Assembly (NCBI GenBank): GCA_905221325.1
Contig: CAJNCS010000006.1
Span: 62,001-126,000, forward strand
DNA from: a bacterium
GTDB taxonomy: Bacteria > Bacillota > Bacilli > Lactobacillales > Streptococcaceae
Length of the DNA: 64,000 bases
Direction: 5' to 3'
The position numbers were made by a program, and so were the translations under genes. Under the pieces are notes generated by a model. The model saw only the letters and a program-made list of their open reading frames with translations, was not told where the DNA came from and did no database searches. Positions within the stretch are counted from its first letter, which is position 1. Each line of letters begins with the position of its first letter. This document shows, one piece after another, positions 29,211 to 36,757 of this stretch.

Positions 29211-30819
29211 CATTTTTTATAAAGTAGCTGATAAAAGTAATTACTATCTTGGAATGATTTCTCAGGTAAATCGTTCATACTCAACAATTCAAATTGAGAA
29301 CTTATCTTTATTCTCATATAGGAAGTTAAAGAAAGATATACTTTCACCTAATACGATTAATTACTATGTTTTGATTGATTCAAATAATGGGTTATTCTTT
29401 GGAGAAATATTTCAGTCTAAGCTTCCAAATTCAGATAGTGTTCACGAAATGTTAACTAGTGGGTTACAAGAGAAAATATTTCCTGAAATCAGTATAGATA
29501 TTCTTGGATATATACCACTAGGTGAAAAGTATTTTAAACTGAATGGTACAAACACGGTTGGTATCGCTGATAAGGTATATATGGCTAATGAAGAAGTAGT
29601 AGAACTTTTTATAAAATCAATAGAAGTCAATCCAGATAGCGAAAATAAACTATCAACATTTGCTAATTTAGCGTTTGGCTCACAGAATTACCCCATAAAA
29701 TTACAGCCTAAAACTTTGTTTAATAGACATTTAATGACTATTGGAACTACTAATAGTGGCAAATCTACATCAGCTTTGAGCATTTTGGATAAACTAATCA
29801 ATGATGGTATAAGGACTTTAATAATAGATCCAACAGGGGAGTATTCAGACTCATTTACAGACGATGAAGTAGATAAATACATACTTGGACAAACTGCTTT
29901 CTTACCTTTATCACAAATGTCAATTAATCAATGGTCAATTCTATTTGAGACAAATGATGGAACACAACCAGCAGTTTTGGCTGAAGCTATACGTTCTTTA
30001 CGTTTTCAATATAAAAATAAAATTGATGGAATATATCATAAAGTAGGAAAACTTGTTAGTGATGTAGAAGTAGAGCTTTCAAGTCTGACGGATGAAGATA
30101 AGAATTTTAATATACAATTTTTATCTGCACAAATAGCTGGTGAAACAACTAAACAAAATAAAAAGGGAGAATTTGAGTCGGATTTATTCAATTTTAATGT
30201 GAATCAGTACCTCATTCAAAAGGTCAATTATAAGTTGAATAATACATCTCTTGTAAATTTTTTCACTTCTGATGGTCAAAGTTTTATTGATATTATTGAT
30301 TCATTTTCAGCAGGAGAAACAAAAAAATCATTGTATATAGATGTTTCTCAAATTGGAACAACTGATGGCATTGGTGGGATGATTATTGATCTCGTTTCAA
30401 ATCATTTAGTAAATTTAAGTTCGGCATCAATAAAACCATTTGTTATGTTTATTGATGAAGTTCATAGATATACAAAAGGTATTAATAATGATGGATTTAC
30501 ATTTTACACAGGATTAAATAGTATTGCTCGCGAGGGTAGGAAGAAAGGTATATTTCTGTTTTTGACAACTCAGAATCCAAATGATGTTGATAAAATATTG
30601 TTAGGGCAAGTTGGCACTTTATTAGTTCATAGGCTAACTTCACCAGATGAAATAAAAGCTATTCAAAATCATCTGATGGAGAATCAAATCAATCAAATTA
30701 AAAAATTAAATACTGGTGAAGCAGTCCTGACTAGTATTAATTTGCTTAAAAATTTATATATACAAGTTGAAAAGTGTAATCGGCCTCATCATAATGAAAC
30801 ACCTAGCCTATTATCTTAA
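29197..30819 (+). CDS. HerA-like ATPase of the SIR2-HerA pair
   Basis: The 540-aa FtsK/HerA-type ATPase has an N-terminal beta-rich (HAS-barrel-like) domain to about residue 150, Walker A GTTNSGKST (183-191) and Walker B VMFIDEVHRY near residue 417. A later segment, TTQNPNDVDKILLGQVGTLLVHRL, is typical of HerA motor proteins. HerA hexamers scaffold and regulate SIR2 in known systems and may sense phage DNA. The start lies inside the SIR2 gene, with GAGAGGAAAG upstream. It looks intact. Confidence 0.88.
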   Translation: MTKIDIFYKVADKSNYYLGMISQVNRSYSTIQIENLSLFSYRKLKKDILSPNTINYYVLIDSNNGLFFGEIFQSKLPNSDSVHEMLTSGLQEKIFPEISIDILGYIPLGEKYFKLNGTNTVGIADKVYMANEEVVELFIKSIEVNPDSENKLSTFANLAFGSQNYPIKLQPKTLFNRHLMTIGTTNSGKSTSALSILDKLINDGIRTLIIDPTGEYSDSFTDDEVDKYILGQTAFLPLSQMSINQWSILFETNDGTQPAVLAEAIRSLRFQYKNKIDGIYHKVGKLVSDVEVELSSLTDEDKNFNIQFLSAQIAGETTKQNKKGEFESDLFNFNVNQYLIQKVNYKLNNTSLVNFFTSDGQSFIDIIDSFSAGETKKSLYIDVSQIGTTDGIGGMIIDLVSNHLVNLSSASIKPFVMFIDEVHRYTKGINNDGFTFYTGLNSIAREGRKKGIFLFLTTQNPNDVDKILLGQVGTLLVHRLTSPDEIKAIQNHLMENQINQIKKLNTGEAVLTSINLLKNLYIQVEKCNRPHHNETPSLLS

Positions 30820-30886
30820 GAAAAACAGATTCAGTAAGTAATACAGAAGAATCATCATTATTTAACCAAAAATTAGGAGAAAATAA

Positions 30887-32320
30887 ATGAAATATGATTT
30901 TAATTACTGGCAATTTTCGCCAGAAAATCAATATTTGGATAGGAAATCAGCTAGGAAAAAACCATCGGAATTGTTAAAGCATCTGATTGCCTTTGCTAAT
31001 GCTGATGGAGGTCAGTTGATTATCGGGATTGAAGATGAAAAACAGGACAATATTATCACTGGTTTTAAGGATGGGAAAGCCTATCCGATTGATGATTTCA
31101 AAAAGATAGATCGAGAGATGCGGGATACACCGTTGGACTTATCTTTTGAGGAAATACCTGTGGTTAATCATAAGGGAGAAGACGACCTGATTTTAATTAT
31201 CTCAGTTGAATTATCATCGAATCGAGTGATTGCCGCTCCAAATGATGAAGTTTATCTACGACAGGGAGACGAATCAGTCAAGCTGAGTTATGAGCAACGT
31301 ATACAACTTAGTTACGATAAGGGACAGCGTTTCTTTGAAGATGAGATCATTGAAGATGCTACATTAGATGATATTGATGAACTATTGGTTCAGGATTTTA
31401 AGGACCATTTTGATATTTCAGAACGTTCAACTGAGGAGATATTAAAGGCAAGACGGTTTCTTATCAATGGTAAATTGACAAAGGCGGCTATTCTCATCTT
31501 TGGTAAGTATCCTTCAGCATTTTTCCCTCAAGCACGTGTTCGTTTTCAACGATTTGATGGGATAGATGTAGGTACAGGAAGTGAATTTAATGTTATTAAG
31601 GAAGTAACATTTGATGATGCATTGCCTAAATTAATTGTTAAAGTTAGAGATTTTATTCGAACCCAGCTACGAGAGTTTCAGTATCTAGATAGTGATGGTA
31701 GATTTCAGATACTTCCAGAATATCCTGAATTTGCTTAGTTTGAAGGAATTGTAAATGCAGTAACCCACAGGAATTATTCAGTATACGGAGATCATATCAG
31801 GGTATTGATGTTTGATAATCGTCTAGAGATTCATAGCCCAGGAAAACTACCGAATATTGTAACTGTTGAGAATATAAGACATGAACGTTTTTCTAGAAAT
31901 CCGCGTATAGCTCGTACCTTAACTGAATTTGGATGGGTCCGAGAAATGAATGAGGGAGTAAAACGAATCTATTCTGAAATGGAATCTGCTTTTCTCCATG
32001 AACCGTGTTACTCTGAACCAGGAAACAAGGTAGTTTTAACTTTAGAAAACAGTATTACAAGTAGAACATTGAGAACACGTGATTCTTTGGAAAGTAAACT
32101 TAGAGATTATAGTGATTTAAGTGTTGATGAAAAATTATTGATACAGTATATGTACAATACAGCAGAACCTATGACAACTAAAAAAGTAGCAGAATTCTTA
32201 GGTAGGAGTATTTCTTACTCGTCGAAATTATTGAAAACGTTGAGAGCTAAAGGTATTTTAACATGGTATGGGACAAGTACGAAAGATCGCAGTCAATACT
32301 ATAAATTAGAAATGAAATAA
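30887..32320 (+). pseudogene. AlbA_2/Schlafen-like ATP-binding protein with an in-frame stop
   Basis: One frame of 478 codons is interrupted only by TAG at 31736-31738. The first part has the AlbA_2 domain (LIAFANADGGQLIIGIED near residues 34-51). After the stop the same frame continues with EGIVNAVTHRNYS, the ATP-binding signature of this family, and a C-terminal winged helix. Homologues usually have a residue there, and TGG to TAG would be a single change. The ATG at 30887 has TTAGGAGAA upstream. The product may regulate transcription or act in defence; the truncated protein lacks the ATP-binding and C-terminal parts. Confidence 0.8.
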
Positions 32321-32352
32321 AAACGAAGAAAAACGAAGAAAAATAAATCGTT

Positions 32353-32381
32353 ATTTCTCAACTACATAAGCTCCGAAAACT
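32353..32381 (-). repeat. CGGAGCTTAT repeat, inverted copy C
   Basis: ATTTCTCAACTACATAAGCT followed by CCGAAAACT is the reverse complement of copy A (20095) with few differences. It lies 155 bases from attR, while copy A lies upstream of int, so the two face each other across the element. Confidence 0.55.
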
Positions 32382-32386
32382 AAAAA

Positions 32387-32410
32387 GTGATAACCCTTTG
32401 ATAACCTCTT
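32387..32410 (+). repeat. Right integrase arm-type site
   Basis: Two TGATAACC units 11 bases apart, 22 of 24 bases identical to 18878-18901. It lies 97 bases before the attR core; the left one lies 86 bases after attL. Confidence 0.7.
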
Positions 32411-32507
32411 GATTTTCAAAAAGATTATATATGTAAATATTGAGGATTTATCTCTCAAAATTACTTGACTTTAGTGATAATTTACTATAAATATCATGAT
32501 GTAGAAA

Positions 32508-32558
32508 AAACCAGGTCTTAAGAAAGCTCGTAAAGCATCACAATTTAGTAAACGTTAA
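32508..32558 (+). repeat. attR of element 1: rpsI tail, copy 2
   Basis: It encodes the last 16 residues of S9 plus the stop, without a gene upstream. The first 38 bases match rpsI exactly; the FS codons are TTT AGT instead of TTC TCA. Confidence 0.9.
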
Positions 32559-32582
32559 TTCGATAGAATTACTATACATACA

Positions 32583-32611
32583 AAGAGCACCTTTCGGGGT
32601 GTTCTTTTTTC
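32583..32611 (+). terminator. Displaced chromosomal rpsI terminator, copy 1
   Basis: AAGAGCACC pairs with GGTGTTCTT around TTTCGG, then TTTTT. Nearly the same sequence follows the third downstream rpsI tail at 36399, which shows that tail and terminator were duplicated together. Confidence 0.8.
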
Positions 32612-32722
32612 GATTTTCTTACTAAATTGAGGGATATATAGTAGTATTTTTTAGTAATACTTGATATTTTGGTATAATATGATTATTAAATAGTCTGAAT
32701 ATATAGTAACAAGGAGGAAGTA

Positions 32723-33481
32723 ATGGCTGATTTTTTTGCTGGGAAAATTGTTTATCTTGATGAGCAAGCTGTTTTTGATTTTTTAGAATTACATCAAGAT
32801 GGGATACAATCTGATATCATAAAACGTGTGTCCGAAAATATGGTTGAGGTAGATGCCGAGGGAAAGGTTGGTATGAATTTCTTTACTCGATTTAAAATAG
32901 GACTCTCTGGAAATGCTTCATATCAACGAAGCGGTGTAGTAGAATCACAGATTACCTCTACATTGCTAAGTAACTTTAAAAAGTTTGCGACCAATAAAAA
33001 AGGTTCTTCAAAAGTGGAACGTTTAGATAATGTTAAACTTTTTATTGAAAAAGACTCCCCCGCTTTTTACCGTAATATCACTCCTGTTCTCGATATGATT
33101 AGTGATATTACTAAAATGAATAGTATTACAGATGATGATAAAAATAATTTTAAAGGTATTGAAATAAAGAATATTGAACGAACTTTGGACCGACTTTCTG
33201 GATATTATGAAATTAAGGGAATTAGTTCCGAGAGTAATGAAAGTGTTTTCAGATTCAATATATCGGGTCTACGTAATAATTATACGTTGAGTGACTTAAC
33301 CAAGATGGATGTCAAACTTTATGGAATTAAGGTTGGAGAAGTAGATTCAATTGATTTAAGTTTTAATACAATGATAGATAGATTATCAAACCAGAGACAG
33401 TCACAACTAGGAGCTGACTTTGATGAAGAACAAAATAATGAGAAAATACCGATATATGATGTTCTAGTGGCAGGTGTGTAA
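32723..33481 (+). CDS. Unassigned protein, first gene of a candidate defence operon
   Basis: The 252-aa protein is soluble, without signal peptide or TM helix. The N-terminus reads GKIVYLDEQAVFDFLELHQDG, followed by a glycine-containing region (FKIGLSGNASYQRSG) and a mixed alpha/beta C-terminal domain. This resembles what is catalogued as DUF6414, but I name it from memory only. AAGGAGG precedes the ATG, and a TATAAT lies at 32673-32678. The stop overlaps the start of the AAA+ gene (TAATG), so the two products are probably made in fixed ratio and work together. Confidence 0.7.
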   Translation: MADFFAGKIVYLDEQAVFDFLELHQDGIQSDIIKRVSENMVEVDAEGKVGMNFFTRFKIGLSGNASYQRSGVVESQITSTLLSNFKKFATNKKGSSKVERLDNVKLFIEKDSPAFYRNITPVLDMISDITKMNSITDDDKNNFKGIEIKNIERTLDRLSGYYEIKGISSESNESVFRFNISGLRNNYTLSDLTKMDVKLYGIKVGEVDSIDLSFNTMIDRLSNQRQSQLGADFDEEQNNEKIPIYDVLVAGV

Positions 33482-34604
33482 TGGTAAGATTTAATATTTT
33501 TTTGAGCCAGTTCAAAAGTTTAATGAAAGGGTCGCAAAATTAGATAACTATGTTTCATTTAATGAGGTTATTATAAATTGGACTAAAGATTCTACTATTA
33601 TTGATATAATAAAACCTCTAATAGATAAAAAGAATTGTATTTTTAGAATGGATACCTACTCGCTTTCTGGGAGCCTAGTTTTTGAAAATATTGATTTATT
33701 AATCAAAATTTTTAATGATTCAGGAACTGAAGAAATATATCTTCATAATCCCCCTAAAAAATTCTTTAATTCATTAAAGCAACAAGTTAAATCAGCATTT
33801 TTAAATATTGAACAAAGTACTTTTGCAAAAATTAGTGAGGAGCAACTTAAAAGGATTTCTGAAGATTTAAATGAAAAAATAGTTGGTCAAGAAAAAGCTA
33901 AGAAAAGTTTATTAAGGAAATTGGTTACTCAGTTGGTGCGTACGAATGCGAAACCACTAGTATTAATGTTTTATGGTGAACCAGGAATAGGAAAAACTGA
34001 AACAGCAAAACAACTATCATTTACACTGTATGGAAATAACAATATTATTAGAGAACAAATGTCGATGGTTGGTGGTGAATCAAGTGTAAAATATTTTAAA
34101 TCAACAAACCATAGCGAGAACTCATTTTCTAAAACATTACTAAACAGAGAATCTAATGTTATTTTGCTTGATGAGTTCGCTTTAGCTCCTGCATTTTTTC
34201 ATAGCACCTTCTTTCAAATGTTTGATGAAGGCATTTATGAAGACCAAAATTATAAAGTAGATTTAAGTAACTCAATTATTATTTGCACTTCTAATTTTAA
34301 AAGTCGTTTAGAAATGGAAAAAAATATTGATATAGCATTATTGAGCCGATTTGATGGTTTTGTTAAATTTTCTCCACTATCTATTGATGAGAAAAAGCAA
34401 ATTTTAAAATTGACGTATTCAAAAATTATTAGCTCTGAATATATAGATGAAAGGTATCAGGAATATCTAGATGAGGACAAGATATTAGCTTGTATTGAAT
34501 CGCATCTAAACACCCTCCCTAATGTTAGAGCAATAAGGAAGTACGTTGAAGATGTTGTTGCGGATGAATTATTGGAGGTCATAATAAATGGTAAATCAAA
34601 CTGA
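33481..34604 (+). pseudogene. AAA+ ATPase (ClpA/B-like) with a poly-T frameshift near the start
   Basis: The gene should start at the ATG overlapping the previous stop (33481). After MVRFNIF the frame is lost in a run of seven T (33497-33503); with eight T it would continue FFEPVQKFNERVAKL and run open to 34604, giving about 374 aa. The rest has Walker A YGEPGIGKTE (about 165-174), Walker B VILLDEFALAP, a sensor in CTSNF and an arginine-finger candidate in LSRFDG, the AAA_2/ClpB layout. An internal ATG at 33648 could give a shorter product. The T run may be a slippage switch, a true break, or a sequencing error. Confidence 0.75.
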
Positions 34605-34656
34605 TTAGGATAATAACTTTAGAGAACGATAAAGATTATGGAGTGGAGAATTTAAA

Positions 34657-35421
34657 ATGAAAAAATTGAAAAAACTAACTTTTTATAAAACGATTTGGTT
34701 TTGGTTAACTATATGTTTATTGGTTTACATATTAAGACAATCTAAAGTGACAGTTGTTAAAATGTTTATTGATATCGTTTCTTATGTTTATCAGCAAGTC
34801 ATAAGTGAACCGATTGCATTTTTGGCATTTCTTATCAGTATTATTACTGTATATATACAAAGAATTAATGTTTTAAAAACAGATAGAAGAGCTAAATTAT
34901 CCATCTCCTATAAAAAAGAGGAGATGTCAGAAGTAAAAGCTGTATTCAACGGTGAGGAAAAGGAGATTGAGGTACCTAAGCTAAGAATATATGAAAATTC
35001 AGGAACCATAAAGTCTACTTACATATTCACACCTTATATTAAAAATAATGATGTAAAAAATGATACAATAGATGATAACTATTTTTCATTTAATGCAGTT
35101 CATATCCATCTTAATGAAAATACTAATTTTTTCAATCCAGCCAGGCTACATTATAATAATTGTATTGATCCCAGTTCGTTCATTTCGAATAATCCAAATG
35201 AAAATCAATCTCATTTTATTTTTTGTTTATTCGAAGGTGTAGATGGTTCTTATAAATTATTATTGCTTGTTTATTTAAAAAATGAAAATGGAAACTATGA
35301 TCTTCAAGTTATTGATAGGGTAGACGCATTAAATAAAGGAGCGGTGTATTTGCAACATTACTATAATCAGTTTAAAAAGTGTGAAAAATATCTTTCTGAA
35401 AATAATATCATCATCTCTTGA
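34657..35421 (+). CDS. Two-TM membrane protein, third gene of the candidate operon
   Basis: The 254-aa protein has TM helices at about residues 11-27 and 45-68, with basic flanks (KKLKKL, KTDRRAK), then a soluble C-terminal domain of about 180 residues rich in beta strands, probably cytoplasmic. No known family is recognised. It follows the AAA+ gene by 52 bases, with TGGAG ahead of the start, and is followed by a strong terminator that closes the unit. A membrane protein as last gene of such a set is often the effector of antiphage systems; this is inference. Confidence 0.72.
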   Translation: MKKLKKLTFYKTIWFWLTICLLVYILRQSKVTVVKMFIDIVSYVYQQVISEPIAFLAFLISIITVYIQRINVLKTDRRAKLSISYKKEEMSEVKAVFNGEEKEIEVPKLRIYENSGTIKSTYIFTPYIKNNDVKNDTIDDNYFSFNAVHIHLNENTNFFNPARLHYNNCIDPSSFISNNPNENQSHFIFCLFEGVDGSYKLLLLVYLKNENGNYDLQVIDRVDALNKGAVYLQHYYNQFKKCEKYLSENNIIIS

Positions 35422-35455
35422 GTTAAATAAATAGACCTTTACAGTGAATATTAAT

Positions 35456-35493
35456 CAAAAATGCCTCACTAATTAAGTGAGGCATTTTTGATT
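35456..35493 (+). terminator. Terminator of the three-gene operon
   Basis: CAAAAATGCCTCACT and AGTGAGGCATTTTTG form a perfect 15-bp stem around AATTA. Confidence 0.92.
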
Positions 35494-36053
35494 GTATAGA
35501 AGATACTGCATAGTCTATTTTTAGCCTTATTGAAATGATTTCAGGTCATTTTAGTTTAATTTTGGGAATCAAGAAAGGCTTTAAATCAATATTTCTGACG
35601 TTAACAAGTCTAAAAAAATCTTGGAACAAGTTTTGCATGTTCATCATAATATTTTATAGATTCCTTTCATACCAAGGGTTTAGCCCCTGTTTCTTAAATT
35701 TTACTGCCCACTTCTGCCCAGAAATGAGTAGTGTAAAAATCTTAACTATTATACCATGTTTAGTTTGAATGACAAAGTGAGGTAGTGTAAAATAAGTTGT
35801 GTAAACACCAAAAGGAATAAATCCGTTATAGTAGAGTTGCGAAACATTACTAGAAAAAGATTTATTCCTATGACTCAGTTTTCGCATAACTACTTAACTT
35901 CCTAGTCCAAAAGCAAGATATTGATAATAACAGAAGGAGAAACTTTCTCTTTTTTAGTTCAACTTATTCAATTTTTTTATTAAATATTGTAATAGAAGGT
36001 CAAAAGATGTTGGTATCATGCTACACTAAAATAAATTAAAACAAAACCTTGTC
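35494..36053. other. Gene-free degenerate stretch between insertion sites
   Basis: No convincing gene is seen. TGCCCACTTCTGCCCA holds two TGCCCA units 10 bases apart (near 35705), an arrangement like the tandem arm sites of element 1. GTAGTGTAAAA occurs twice, near 35730 and 35783. GGAATAAATC (35814-35823) and GATTTATTCC (35869-35878) are inverted repeats about 45 bases apart. These look like ends of lost integrative elements or insertion sequences, but no family can be assigned. Confidence 0.4.
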
Positions 36054-36104
36054 AAACCAGGCTTGAAAAAAGCTCGTAAAGCATCACAATTTAGTAAACG
36101 TTAA
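36054..36104 (+). repeat. rpsI tail, copy 3
   Basis: It encodes the same S9 tail and stop with GGC TTG AAA in place of GGT CTT AAG. The flank after it is unrelated to the other copies. Confidence 0.88.
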
Positions 36105-36123
36105 AACTTATTTACACTTATTG

Positions 36124-36160
36124 AAAGCATCTCGTATCAAAAATACGGGGTGCTTTTTCT
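36124..36160 (+). terminator. Terminator after rpsI tail copy 3
   Basis: AAAGCATCTCGTAT pairs with ATACGGGGTGCTTT (two G-U), followed by TT. It belongs to yet another rpsI context. Confidence 0.8.
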
Positions 36161-36323
36161 GTTCACCCCAAATTTTTGTAACTAGGTGATACTTGAAACG
36201 GACCTAACCTATTCCCCTATTTCACTTAAACTTATTCATATTTTATGAAATTAATCAGTAGATATAGTTCTGAAAAGCCTTGATATTTCGCTCTTTTTAG
36301 TTCAAGTGAAAACAATACTTTCC
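36161..36323. other. Short AT-rich spacer between rpsI tails 3 and 4
   Basis: About 160 bases hold no gene. A repeated ACTTGAA-AC type motif (36189, reversed near 36301) is seen but is too weak to call. Confidence 0.35.
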
Positions 36324-36374
36324 AAACCAGGTCTTAAGAAAGCCCGTAAAGCTTCACAATTTAGTAAACGTTAA
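36324..36374 (+). repeat. rpsI tail, copy 4 (outermost)
   Basis: It encodes the same S9 tail, with GCC and GCT as alanine codons. The sequence following it matches the one after copy 2, including the terminator, so it probably marks the old chromosomal junction. Confidence 0.9.
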
Positions 36375-36398
36375 TTCGAAAGAATTACTATACTTACC

Positions 36399-36425
36399 AA
36401 GAGCACCTTTCGAGGTGTTCTTTTT
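36399..36425 (+). terminator. Chromosomal rpsI terminator, copy 2
   Basis: AAGAGCACC and GGTGTTCTT with a TTTCGA loop and T tail. Confidence 0.8.
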
Positions 36426-36440
36426 ATATTTTCATACTAA

Positions 36441-36527
36441 ATTGGTGCAATTGACGTAGTTGTTGAGGCTTTAGCCACTTACAAATACGGCTGCAATCTG
36501 ACAAAGTCAGTTGCTTCTAAACGTTAA
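36441..36527 (+). pseudogene. Unrecognised 28-codon 3' gene fragment
   Basis: An open frame with no start encodes IGAIDVVVEALATYKYG and ends KSVASKR plus stop, followed by a strong terminator at 36553. The composition looks coding, and the final AAACGTTAA equals the end of rpsI. It seems to be the end of a gene whose 5' part was lost, possibly another target gene, but I cannot identify it. Confidence 0.4.
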
Positions 36528-36552
36528 GAACCAGATACAATACAGCATTTTC

Positions 36553-36587
36553 AACACCTCATGGTTCACACCATGGGGTGTTTTTTG
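36553..36587 (+). terminator. Strong terminator after the fragment
   Basis: AACACCTCATGG and CCATGGGGTGTT pair (one T-G) around TTCACA, followed by TTTT. Confidence 0.88.
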
Positions 36588-36757
36588 TTTTTCTCATCTT
36601 CTCACGATATTGCCCATGTGGTATAATGGGATAAGGATTGTTCCTCGTTTCAGACGAGTTTATGGATTTCAGGATAAGTTAGCAGGTGAGACGAGTATTT
36701 CTGTCAGTCTCCTATACACCTGTTAATAGCTATCCAAAATAAAAAGGGGATTGTAGA

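Larger units (their letters stand above)
18741..32558. mobile_element. Element 1: mobilizable island in the 3' end of rpsI
   Basis: About 13.8 kb lie between two copies of the rpsI tail. The left end has a tyrosine integrase gene facing rpsI, then a divergent repressor/early region, a replisome organizer gene, two MobC-like genes and a candidate oriT. The defence cargo (Type ISP enzyme, SIR2, HerA) and an AlbA-type gene follow. There are no capsid, tail, lysis or type IV secretion genes and no relaxase, so it is neither a complete prophage nor a self-transmissible ICE. A non-autonomous IME using helper functions is the best fit. Two cargo genes are broken. Confidence 0.85.
32559..36374. mobile_element. 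Second and third insertions at rpsI (element remnants)
   Basis: Two further rpsI tails (36054, 36324) lie downstream of attR1. The 85-base sequence after attR1 is repeated after the last tail. Between them are a three-gene operon and about 900 bases of degenerate non-coding DNA, with no integrase. It is either cargo of a decayed element or an island moved in trans by a related integrase. The outer limits are set by the repeats; the inner history is inferred. Confidence 0.6.

Noticed and set aside
18741..32558. Element 1 as a prophage
   Set aside because: The replisome organizer and repressor are phage-like, but there are no packaging, head, tail or lysis genes.
35535..35887. Frames of 77 codons on both strands between the rpsI tails
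   Set aside because: They lack ribosome-binding sites and resemble no protein; the region is degenerate spacer with inverted repeats.
36511..36726. 71-codon frame spanning the terminator at 36553
   Set aside because: It runs through a strong terminator and has no ribosome-binding site.
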